This document shows positions 1-10,111 of a stretch of DNA of 64,000 bases, one piece after another; within the stretch, counting starts at the first letter, position 1; every line of letters starts with the position of its first letter. The stretch comes from Lonicera japonica (taxonomy: Eukaryota; Streptophyta; Magnoliopsida; Dipsacales; Caprifoliaceae): positions 62,001 through 126,000 of the forward strand of contig JAKCWG010000826.1 in NCBI GenBank assembly GCA_021464415.1, given 5' to 3'. Made by a program: the position numbers and the translations under genes. The notes under the pieces are model-generated. The model was not told the DNA's origin. It worked only from the letters and a program-made list of their open reading frames with translations, and did no database searches.

Positions 1-1353
1 CTCACTTTTACGAACAACATTGAAGAAAGCCCGATCCAAGACTCGTTCCCAGATGAGCAATTGTTGGCAATCTCGACACTCCCATGGTATGCAGACATTG
101 TGAACTATCTTGTAACTGACAAGATACCGAAATCATGGGGTGCACAAGATAGAAAGAAGTTCTTGAGTGAAGTGAGGCGATTCTACTAGGATGAACCGTA
201 CCTATTTAAATATTGTGCGGATCAAATTATCCAACGGTGCTTCCCAGATCAAGAAGTGGAGAGAGTTCTGTCTTCCTGCCATTCTAAAGCTTGCAGGGGA
301 CACTTCTCGTCAAAGAAGACAACCGCTAAGATTTTGCAAAGCGAACTGTACTGGCCGTCGCTCTTCAAGGACGCACAACGTTTTTGCAAGGCATGTCAAA
401 GATGCCAGATGCTTGGAGGGATCTCCAAGAGGAACATGATGCCACTCAATCCAATCCTGATGATTGAAATCTTCAATTGCTGGGGCATCGACTTCATGGG
501 ACCATTTCCATCCTCCTACGGTAACCTTTACATTCTAGTTGATGTAGACTATGTTTCAAAGTGGGTGGAAGCCCAAGCGTGCAAGAAAAACGATCACAAA
601 GTGATGATCCGATTCTTGAAAGAACACATTCTTGCACGCTTTGGCACTCCTAAGGCAATAATAAGCGATGGCGGTACTCACTTTTGCAATAGACCATTTC
701 AATCATTAATGCAAAAGTATGGGGTAAATCACAAAGTATCGCTTGCTTATCACCCTCAGACTAACGGTCAAGCCGAGCTGGCAAATTGGGAGATCAAACG
801 GTAAACCCGAGTCGCAAGGACTGGTCATTGAGACTGACCGATGCACTTTGGGCTTACCGTACTGCGTACAAAACAACTCTAGATATGTCTCCCTATCGCA
901 TGGTGTACGAAAAACCATGTCATTTACCAGTAGAGTTGGAACACAAATCATATTGGGCAACTAAGATGGTTAACTGTGATTTTAAAAAAGCCGGGCTTGA
1001 CTGTAAGTTGCAAATAGATGAAATCGAGGAATTGAGAAGAGATGCATATGATAATGCGAAGATAAGCAAGGAACGTGCCAAAATTTTTCATGATAAATAT
1101 ATTTTAAGGAAATAATTTAAACTTGGGCACAAAGTTCTTGTTTATGATACTCGTCTGCATCTCTTCCCAGGAAAGTTGAAGTCTCGTTGGAATGGTCCCT
1201 ACATTGTCCGTCATGTATTTCCTTTTGGGGCTGTGAATATCGAGGACCCCAAACTGGCTATGTTTTCAAGGTGAATGGACAACGTCTAAAGTCATTTTTG
1301 GAATTCCCAATTCGAGAGGAGTCCACCCATCTCGAAGACCCGACTTATGCCTA
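1..1353 (+). pseudogene. Gypsy pol fragment: end of RNase H region and integrase, broken
   Basis: The translation shows the H2C2 zinc-binding region (about 280-415), then the integrase core with GIDFMGPF (about 484-507) and SDGGTHF (about 664-684), then a GPY-type C-terminal module near 1194-1215. Breaks seen are a TAG at 187-189, a deletion/frameshift near 800 just after the catalytic Glu region (ANWEIKR instead of the ANREIK of the intact copy), a TAA at 1113-1115, and a further frame loss near 1255. This cannot encode a working integrase. The protein would have catalysed insertion of the element's cDNA. Confidence 0.88.
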
Positions 1354-1515
1354 ACAAGCATAGGTCGATTTTGTAAATAATGTTTTTTGTAGTATTTTTG
1401 AGTTTCAGGAATTTGTTTCAGAAGTTCGGGCGAAATCGAATATAAATGGACCAAGTTGGGGGAGGAGAAATGTGTTTCAAGTGAAGAAAATTCATGGGAT
1501 AACTTTTGTTGAAGG

Positions 1516-1679
1516 CATGATCGATCATGGTTATACCCATGATCGATCATGGGATCAAGTTGAGGAGGCAGTGTACTTTCATGATCGATCATGGGCAAAG
1601 ACATGATCGATCATGGTGAACTTTATCTGCGGCAGTGCACTTTCATGATCGATCATGGGCAAAGCCATGATCGATCATG
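1516..1679 (+). repeat. Six perfect 14-bp palindromes in three pairs
   Basis: CATGATCGATCATG occurs at 1516-1529, 1538-1551, 1580-1593, 1602-1615, 1644-1657 and 1666-1679. Members of a pair are 22 bp apart and the pairs repeat every 64 bp. They lie after pol and before the env-position ORF. Two more copies lie in this element's LTR (4710-4723 and 4752-4765). All are directly readable in the sequence; the function is unknown. Confidence 0.95.
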
Positions 1680-1962
1680 GTCCCTCTTAAAAACAGAGTA
1701 GCTGTTTTTATTCACAAAAATCGTGCCCCCTCTTCTCCTTAACTCCCATTTCTTTCCATCTCCCTTCTCCAAACCTTCAATAATCATCAAATCAAACCCT
1801 CCCATTGCCTTTCCACCTCCATAATCATCCAAGTTCAACCCCAAATCTCACACCCATCTTAGAACTAACCATTTTCTCTCTCTTAAACCCCCCCCCCTAA
1901 TTTCGAGCCCTGGTCCCCCAAATTTCGAAGTTTCTCTTTATTTCTCCCTTCTCCCCACATCA

Positions 1963-3101
1963 ATGGCTACCATTGCTCCAGTTAACAAGCCAGAAGAGCT
2001 TCAAGCCACGAGGGGTGGGTACCGCGGATTCCGTAGCCGTCAAGAGTATGATTGGTGGAGCTATACTTTTAGAAATCGGGCTGTGATGATTAAGAGGCCC
2101 GTGATTGTTGGTGCTTTAGATGATTTCCCGCAAATGGGAGCATTCGAGCAACACGAGGGGTGGGTGCAATATTTTCGACAAACAGGTAATCAATGCAATC
2201 TCACTCTATGCCATGAATTTGTTACAAGCTTGGTGCGTGTGCCCAATGCTGCTTATGCATATGTTGCCCATGTGCGTGAGAGAACTGTATCGTTTAACCT
2301 CGAGTTAGTTAGTCGTGTGACGGAGATTCCGGAAATGCCGGTAGCTATGACCTCCCGCATTCAGCCCGAATTGTGTATCCCACAGATGACGAGTTGGCCA
2401 CATTCTTGGCTGGTCGTCCAATGACTTAGATTGGCACGTAATTTGATAGGAACAATTTAGCACCACAATTTAGGACCTTGTGGCTTGTTGTAGCCAATGC
2501 GATAAACCCCACCTCGTACATTCAACATTTATATCCTTATCATGCATATGTGCTCTACGTCATCGCCCGCAATAGGCCATGTTGCCTAGTTCGCTACATT
2601 ATGCGTAAGATCATGAAAGTCTATGACACGGTGGCCCATAATGAAATGATTAAATTTGGTGTGCTTCTGACCCGCATTTGCTTGGGAGTGGGTGTCCAAG
2701 AAAGGGACGCCGATGTCAGAAAGATTCAGCGTGCCCTGATAAACAGGTCCACCCAAGCTAGAGCTGCCGGCCAACTGCGAAACAGGCCAAGTTCTTCGAC
2801 CGCACCTCCTCCAGTTGAGTTCGAGGAAGAAGCACCAGAAGAGGCAGGCATCGACTATCCGGGTCCTTCGAGGAGAAGAAGAAGAGCAAGTACGGGGCCG
2901 GTGGACGATAATATGGAGTTCTTGAGAGAGCAATTTGAGCAAATGAATGCCACAATGCGCGCGGGGTTTGATGCTCTCAACACTAGGGTGGACGATATGC
3001 TGGTCCGCCAAGATCATATGGCGGCTCAATAGGAGTTCATACGCCGTCAATTCGAGGAGTTCTACAGTCGATTTCCCCCACCCCCACCTCTTGATATGTG
3101 A
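1963..3101 (+). pseudogene. Env-position ORF of the Athila-like element, frameshifted
   Basis: An ATG at 1963 opens a frame of 153 codons. The frame shifts near 2340 and the similarity continues in a second frame from about 2470 to the TAG at 3030-3032, with in-frame coding continuing to the TGA at 3099-3101. The first half has a globular look (Trp/Tyr-rich start, then a segment about an HEFV...VPNA stretch). The second half has a basic run (SRRRRRAS) and a heptad-like C-terminus, probably coiled coil. Its position matches the env-like third ORF of Athila elements, but I see no clear signal peptide or transmembrane helix. It may instead belong to the plant-transposon-protein type domains found downstream of integrase in such elements; that is a guess from the general pattern. 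Confidence 0.55.
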
Positions 3102-4454
3102 TGATGATGTGACAGCCTAAAAACTCTTTAATTAACTATATTTATGCTTAGTTTTAATTTATTTCTTTTGGGTTGTATTAGAATTTAGACTTGATGTTAA
3201 CATTAGAACTTGATTTTAAGGGTTGAATGTTATGGTTTTTGCTTTTGGATTCTAATTCTAACCCGTTTTATGTATAGTTGTTGTCTATCTCTTATTTTTG
3301 TATCATGGAAAGCAAAGCCAAAGTAGCGCCCGTGCATTTTCTTGTTCTCTCTCCATTGAGGGCAATGTGTGTTTCAAGTTGAGGGGGGGACGCTATTTTT
3401 GTTGTGATTATTTTTGTTTTGGGTTGCTTTTGTCTATTTCCATGAGTAGAAGAGATGTATTTCAATTTTTTTTTTTAGAAGCTTGAAAATTGATGATTGA
3501 TTGAGTTGTTGTTCAAATGAAGACTATTGTTTCATTAGCTTTTGGCATGAATTCTTTGATTTAGATAGGAATTTGAATGATAATCTAAATTGCCTTGCTT
3601 CGCTTAGTCTCATATTCCGTTATATTCTCCTGTTCCACATGCTAGATTGCTTCGGTTGTTTCTAATTCGGTAATAACACTTAGATTTATTTTCATTGAGA
3701 GAAGAGAAATTTTTGTCCAAAAATGATGGAAGCTCTTTCGAAAAGATCCTCCAATGAGAGGACAAAAGCATAGCACTTTGATAACTTGGATGACTTTTAT
3801 CCTAATATTGACTTAAAGCTTCACTTGACTAAATCTTAAGTCTCTTTGTCTAATATTACGGATGGGTAAAGGTTACCATATGGGAAAGGGTGAATAGCTT
3901 CCTTCAAGCTCCAATGAATGAGCAGTATTATGAAAAATGTTGATAAGTGAGACCGCTGCCCCCCAAAGAGATGAAAACCGCCCGGATCTAATTTAGCAAA
4001 ATTTCCAAGAAAAAGATAAAGAAAGTGTTTAGAATCGACAAATCTTTGAACTTTTGTTTTTGAAAAAATTATCTCTTCCTTCTCGAATGATTATAACTAT
4101 TTGTGTTTATATCGAATTTTTTGAATCGAAGTCTAGTTTGTGACCATTGGAGAATAGGGGATTGTGTTCTAAAGGAGATAGGCGAATTAGATGATCATTC
4201 AAAAGTCCGTCATTCTGGAAAATTGATAGTAATTCCTCTTGCTTTGCAAATTAAAACTTGAATCTTCATTCTCATCATTCATCATAATCAAACTTCTAAT
4301 GTTTGTAGGTATCATTTCTGAAAACCTTCACGAGATGCAACTCGTCTTCTTTGGGAACTTAGAAGTTAACAACTTTTTGTATAGCGTAGTGCTTTTGTAA
4401 TTATTATATTTTTTGTCTTGCTAAGGGACTAGCAAGAGATAAGTTGAGGGGAAT
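3102..4454 (+). other. Noncoding 3' internal region of the element, ending in the polypurine tract
   Basis: There is no ORF of note. The sequence AAGTTGAGGGGAAT at 4441-4454, directly before the LTR, aligns with AAGTCGGGGGGAGT next to the other element's 3' LTR and is the plus-strand primer (PPT). This region resembles the noncoding 19341-20772 stretch of the other element. Confidence 0.7.
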
Positions 4455-6087
4455 TAATAAACGCATAATATTATCATGTTTAAGCTCTTTCCCGGAGTCG
4501 CTTGACGCGTTTGTTGCTTTAATTTTGCCTAATTATCCACTTATCTCGAGATTAGTGCCTTAGCGAGTGTTGTATCTAACATGGCCCAAGTCGGCGTATA
4601 TTTTGTAGTATTCCATGTATCTGTAGGATTGAGATACAATGGCATTGCATAGATTGATCAAGAGTAAGCTTGGAGGCTTGCAAAGTGCTGAGTGAAGAAA
4701 TTCCACACCCATGATCGATCATGGCTTGCAAAATTTCTGGCAGAAGACTTCCATGATCGATCATGGCCCCGCGAGTGGACTAACTATCTTTTGCTTTTAG
4801 CATTGTTTTGGGGAAGCTTGTTCCTATATATTTTTCCTTGGATTGTTTATTAATTTAAGTACACTCTTAGCTATCTTTTAGTCTAGGGGATCAAGGGAGA
4901 TAATATAATTTTTTAGATTTTATCTAGTTTGACACACTTACAAGTTCTAGAGAGAATGGAGAGCTCTTGAGTATTGTTCTTCATTTTTCCTTTGTAAGTG
5001 TTTAATTTGTAAGAATGATTTCTTCTTCTATAATATTTCTTCTTTCATTTATTATGGAGTAGTCTATTACTAAGGTTACGGAGGTGAATCGCAATATAAT
5101 TTTCGGTGATTAATGGCTCAATCCATGTTTATAGTTTGATAAATGTTTGTGAATCCTTTGCTTCATCATATCTTCCATTATTTCAAGCTTTCTAGGTATT
5201 TTCATATTAAGTTAAGACTTTATATGCCTTGTATATTTAGTTCTTGGTTGTTAATGAATATACAACATATTTATATGGTTCTAGAAAGCTTGTAGTCTCT
5301 TTCCCCCATCCATGTAGTTTTTCCCTCTTCATAGAAATTATGAATAGTTATTAAACCTTCATAGATGGATTATAAATTTGTTTATCTTATCTTTGATTCA
5401 TTTATTGATATATTGAGTGCTTCTTACACTATATGTGATACTTAGACTCTTTATTTTCTACCATAAGTGATAAATGATGAGATGACAAATTTATCCCATA
5501 ACCTTCATTCTATTTCATTGTTAGGATTCATTTTCTAATTTTCATTCTTTAAACCATGAGATTACCACACTTGCTTTATGTTATATCTTTTTATGATGAG
5601 TTTTTCATATCTATCTCGGATTAGCTTCATCGGGAATGGGTTGCCTTGCTTCACACCCGTAGCTAAGAGGTTGGAATGATATCCTTGTCTTTGGTGGAAT
5701 GTCGGTTGTCTCTTTCTTGATATAGCTTCAATCCGGGAATGAGTCGCATAGCGTCGCACCCTTTGCTATTGAGAGATACACCAACATTTTCCATATCTCG
5801 AGAAATCTTGTGTTGAAATCTTTGTATGAGCTAGTGATCACCGTCTCTTAAATCGTAACTAACCTCCACCTACCTTAGTGCTTTCTTATTAATTTTCAAA
5901 CCGTTTTACATTTCCGTTGTTTCACAACAAATCCAACGTACAAAAATCTGAAAATCATTTAATCCGTAATCCATTCAATTCCTTTTCGACAATCCCTGAG
6001 GTTCGACACTCGGACTTCCAAGACTATACTATAACTTGGCGTGCCTACACTTGGGCTCTACCAAAGCGCTTTATTTAAGTTGCATCA
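4455..6087 (+). repeat. 3' LTR of the first Athila-like element
   Basis: The start (TAATAAACGC, a mutated form of TGATAAACGC) follows the PPT. The end near TGCATCA at 6081-6087 was set by alignment to the LTR ends at 17611 and 32225. It shares the conserved GGGAATG...TTGC...CACCC blocks seen in the other LTRs (here about 5632-5660 and 5730-5762) and carries two CATGATCGATCATG palindromes. The end coordinate may be off by a few bases. Confidence 0.72.
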
Positions 6088-6195
6088 CATGCGATGGGAA
6101 ATGGCCCTTTCTCCGATTCTTTATCTTCCTATATTCAATCTTATCATGCCATTAAATCAATTTAAGGGAAACTATCAAATCAATTTGCAAAAATC

Positions 6196-7185
6196 ATATG
6201 TAACACCAACTCCCAAATTCACAAAATCCAACTACGATAGTACTCAATAAGTCAACTAAGCAAGAGCACGCTGAATCAGAGAAATGGTCATTTTCCCCCC
6301 TTGCATTCCTATTGATTTCAAAAGAATGACAGAGAACTAGAGATTTAATTATAATACTTTTCATAGGAGGTCCTTTGAAATTGAGAATTTATGTTTAGAG
6401 AAATTTAGTCAAGTTTGTCAGAATATACTAGAATATTCATATTTCCATATTTACTTGTTTGTATCCTACTTTGGTTTGTATTCCTAGCTTCCTTGTTTTG
6501 GATTCTTCTCTAACCCTATAAATATAGGGCTCTGTATAATGATATATCTATTAAGTAATATAATCCTTCTTTCTCTCTCTATCGTTAACATGGTATCAGG
6601 GCAATACAAGACCCACAAACCCTAGCCGCCCTCACCATTCTCACCACGTAGCCACCATCACCATCAACCTCACGCAGCCACCATCATCATCAATCGCCCA
6701 CACAACAAGAAACTTCCAGGCCTTCGTACATCTAATACCGATACCTCACCAAACCAAACCTTACACTATATTGTTCGTCTTCAAAAGACGATTCCAAATC
6801 CGTTCGAATCATCTCATAGGCCTCTACGCGCGCCATAAAGCGCCACCTGAATAAACCATCCTCCCACCGCGATTCAGCCACGCGCCTCTAGGATCATCAG
6901 ATCTTATTCAGAGACACCAGTGTGGAAAATTCACTCGTAAAACTATTTATAACACTCGTGTGGCAAATTCACAACATCCATCTGGAACATTTAATAAATC
7001 AACTGAGCAAGAGCGCACTGAAATTGAGAAGTGGTCAAAGTTTTTTGTTTTTTTTCATTGCTATTGATTTTAAAAGAATAAGAGAGAAATATAATATAGA
7101 TTTAATTTTAGTGCTTTTAATTGCATGGTTCTTTGCAATTGGGAATTTACGTTTGGGGAAATTTATTCACATTCAATTAGCTTGC
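6196..7185. repeat. Diverged ~220-bp direct repeat flanking a copia-like LTR fragment
   Basis: The sequence at about 6196-6415 (from AAATTCACAAAATCCA to AATTTAGTCAAG) returns at about 6968-7185 with many substitutions. Between them lies the short LTR at 6416-6590 and about 370 bases of putative internal sequence. No gene is seen here. Confidence 0.6.
6416..6602 (+). mobile_element. Short copia/TRIM-like LTR followed by a tRNA-Met primer-binding site
   Basis: A 175-bp segment starts TGTCAG and ends GTTAACA. It holds a TATA-like TATAAATATAGGG near 6520 and is followed at once by TGGTATCAGGGC (6591-6602), which matches the initiator tRNA-Met primer-binding site of copia and TRIM elements (usual form TGGTATCAGAGC). 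No second LTR or pol is seen, so this is a fragment. Confidence 0.65.
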
Positions 7186-7532
7186 AAATCTCAATAAATC
7201 GGCCAAGAATTTGAACCCGACTCTCTCTGTGAATCCGACAGTAATGCTCCCATCAAATTCATGTTATTTTGTTCTTCGCTTATTATTTGTGTGTTGGTTG
7301 TCAAATAATGATTTGTCAAATCAGAAATCTTAGAATCTTATGATTTGTCAAATCTTGTTAATTATAATTATTGTGTAAACAACAAAACCTTAGTGATTTC
7401 AATATATGCAGCTACCACTACAATCTCTTTAGTGATGGACATTTTTTGTCACGAAATATATATTTTCCATCACAAATTACACCAGGGACAAAAGATTTAG
7501 TCACTGAGTAGTTACTAAACCTGTTTTGCTAA

Positions 7533-7819
7533 GGGTTCGTTCGGTAACGTTTTCGGAGAATGTTTTCTGAGAATATTTTCAGAAAACGAAAACGAGAAAA
7601 TGAATTTTCCGAGAACGAAAATAGTGAAAACGAAAATTGCAAGAGTGAGAATGGTGAGAACGTCATTTTGGCGTTTTTGCGTTTTATACTATAAACTTGA
7701 ATTCATTCTCCGAAAACGTTTTTTGTGTTTTTGTCAACATCCCACCGAACGCATTTTTTTATCCCTTTTTGGTCTCAAAAAACAAAAACAAGCCTCCAAA
7801 AACGCTACCGAACGGACCC
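7533..7819. mobile_element. Tourist-like MITE (PIF/Harbinger type)
   Basis: The element is 287 bp. Its ends GGGTTCGTTCGGTA and TACCGAACGGACCC are inverted copies with one mismatch, and TAA lies on both sides (7530-7532 and 7820-7822). A 3-bp TAA/TTA target duplication with GGG ends is typical of the PIF/Harbinger superfamily. There is no coding content. Confidence 0.8.
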
Positions 7820-7994
7820 TAAATGTCTTGGGTGATAAAAAAAAATGGTTTTTCAAAAAGGCTTTGGTTGCGAAAGGTCCCTTCCTCAATAAATTCTGCG
7901 CCATATTTAGAAAACAACTTTCAATAAAAATGTTTCGCCAACCAATCACTTAGTTGTCGCAATTTTTGCGATGGATTCTAAATTTCTTCACTAA

Positions 7995-8226
7995 GGGTGT
8001 GTTTGATGCGCCGCATTAGAGAGTCAGATTAGATTATTTAATCCCATCCGACACGATAAAGCAATCCCACCTCTTAGGTATGATTCGTTAATCATTCTTT
8101 CGGCGCGATAAGAAGCTTTAGTGATATAAATAATCTGCTCCGATATCCAAGTCTGATGAACACCAAATATGGGATAGGGTAACTTTATTCTATCCCACCC
8201 TCTTATCCAGCGTGTCAAATGCAGCC
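7995..8226. mobile_element. Second Tourist-like MITE
   Basis: The 232-bp element starts GGGTGTGTTTGATGCGC and ends GCGTGTCAAATGCAGCC. These are imperfect inverted repeats flanked by TAA at 7992-7994 and 8227-8229. It is noncoding. Confidence 0.7.
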
Positions 8227-8869
8227 TAAAGAAATATCTTTTATGACGAACCATAAATATTTGCTACTAAAAGGGCATATTTTGGGCTCATTTGGCTTGA
8301 GTTATAAAGCATTCCAATGTTTGGTCCGGGTCATTGGTGAGGAATGTATCATTGCTGGAAACAAATATTTCCTTGAAGCTCTCCTTCCTAAATTTACGGG
8401 AATGGTGAATTTTTTGTGGAATTCTCATATGTTTTTTTTTTTGTTAGGACTAGAATGTCATTTTTAATTAGGATTGTTTAAAGGAGCGTGTTTGTGATTA
8501 TGTCAGATTAGAAGGTGGAACAGGATTATATTTTCTTATCCAATGTTTATCGTCACATATGATAGGATATACAGTAGGATCACTAATGGGTTATGTCATT
8601 TTATCCCTTAATACACTGGATAATACAATCCCACCCTACATTGTGCATGAGTTTAAAAAATTCAATTTTACCTCCTATATCTCACTTTTACAATTCATTG
8701 TTTCACAATGCGTTCCAATCCTTCAAAACTTAAGCCATTTAATTAAAAAAAATATCATGTTGAGGAACATAGTTGGTGAACATGCATATGGAAATCCCTT
8801 TCAACATCCATCCAATGAAAAAAAATATGTCCAATTACATGACTATAGCAGTTACCTTCTTCATTTTTT

Positions 8870-9836
8870 TTTTTTGGTTTAATTAGAAGGCCAACTATAG
8901 CAATTACTATGAAACATAAAAGAATCTTTAGCATTTAAAATAATTACAATTTTTCAAAACGCCCACTTTATACTTTCACAAATGCACTAATTATTCTTAT
9001 TTTGAAAAAAGATTCTTCTTATTTGGGCAAAAATATAAATCAAAAAGGCAAATGGAGCTCAAGCTGCTTGTGCCAACTCAAGAGTGTCTTTGTCGGGCAG
9101 GGGCGAGGTGGAATATAAGACAGGATAGGATAAATATTTCCTCTCCCATGTTTGGTGGTTTGGTGCTATACATGATATGATAACATAATTATATCTCACA
9201 TTTGGGGCTGCAATGGATATGATACATCTATGCTATCCAACATTTAGTGCAAGGTTGGATAGGATATCGTGCCAGATTAATTTATCCCACCTAAATCTTT
9301 TATCCTACAAAGTACTTAATTATCCTATCCTATCCTACCTAAAAGGAGGTATTATTTCGTCCTATCCTTGTGGACTAACAAAAAATAAGCTACTAAAATT
9401 ATCATGTCAAACTGCCAAAGCATAGATGCATAAAACATTATTTTTATGATTGTTCACAACACCCAATTAAAGAGGAGTAAGACAAAAGCCAACATCTAAT
9501 AGGTATCTTTCAACCCTATATATCTGCCTAGATAAAGAACTAATACCTTTTTTTCAAACAATAAATGAATAATCACTAATAAAATCTGAACACTATAACC
9601 GAAATGAAAGATTATTATTTTTAAACAACTACTCTAAACCTTAGAAAGGGGCCCTAGAACAAAATATCATAAAAGAAATACGGGTTTGAAAAGCCCAAAC
9701 CCGGTGCAAACAAAATAAGTCCGAAGAAAAAAGAAGCAATTTGGTAACTAAGCTTGAAAAGCTTAGTTACAGAAAGATTGCTTTAGAAAGCTTATTGAAG
9801 TCGCATAGACATTGACCATTATCAATGGGAACTAAA
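8870..9836. repeat. 3' flank of gene A; duplicated near 17.57 kb and at 28.1-28.75 kb
   Basis: The sequence from AGGCCAACTATAGCAATTAC (8889-8908) onward is the downstream flank shared by the tandem gene copies. It includes a block rich in GGATAGGATA/TATCCTATCC (about 9090-9360), which looks like an old MITE. The same block recurs at about 28275-28520, and the part before it recurs at 17580-17610, where the later retrotransposon split it. Confidence 0.75.
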
Positions 9837-10111
9837 TTAGAAATTAAATAATGAAAATAGCTTCCTTTTTTTCTCCCGTTTCTCCTTGCTAACCTCAACA
9901 GAATTTGGCTTTATAAGCAAAGTTACTTTTATTTTGTCAACATTTTTCCCGCACGAAACACACTTCTTGTTAAGAGTGCACGCTTCATGTACGAGGGCAT
10001 CCTGGCACCCGCATTTAGTCTTCATCATAATTTCTTGGACGATGAACTTCTCGAAACAAAAATTACAAACAGCTAATTCTTCAGGAATCTCCCAGTCATC
10101 TTCATGTGGAA
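9837..10111 (-). CDS. Gene A last exon: C4HC3 compact RING-CH-like domain
   Basis: The acceptor CACTCTAG precedes 10111. The first two bases complete a Val codon with the last base of the linker exon. The exon codes 90 further residues and a TAA at 9837-9839. Ligands are CNFC, CGC, HEAC and CVSC. Only five residues separate HEAC from CVSC, where RING-CH domains normally have a longer stretch with a conserved Trp. After the zinc site come KIKVTLL, a Lys/Glu-rich tail and a hydrophobic end (FSLFNF) conserved in gene B (FSLFIF). Confidence 0.78.

Larger units (their letters stand above)
1..6087 (+). mobile_element. Athila-type Ty3/gypsy retrotransposon, 5'-truncated by the window edge and decayed
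   Basis: The order is pol 3' end (RNase H tail plus integrase), a palindrome cluster, an env-position ORF, a noncoding stretch, a polypurine tract and the 3' LTR. The integrase closely resembles that of the element at 17611-28089 but belongs to a different, older subfamily: its frame is broken by stops and a deletion, and it keeps an extra ORF after pol that the other element lacks. The absence of a chromodomain and the presence of an ORF between integrase and LTR point to the Tat/Athila clade. The LTR ends are inferred by alignment to the other LTRs in the window. Confidence 0.85.

Noticed and set aside
1516..1679. CRISPR-like regularly spaced palindromic repeats
   Set aside because: Spacers are repeated rather than unique, the array sits inside a plant retrotransposon, and no cas genes are present.
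7600..7953. 117-codon ORF
   Set aside because: It runs across the Tourist-like MITE and its flank; composition is that of the A/T-rich inverted repeat, with no domain.
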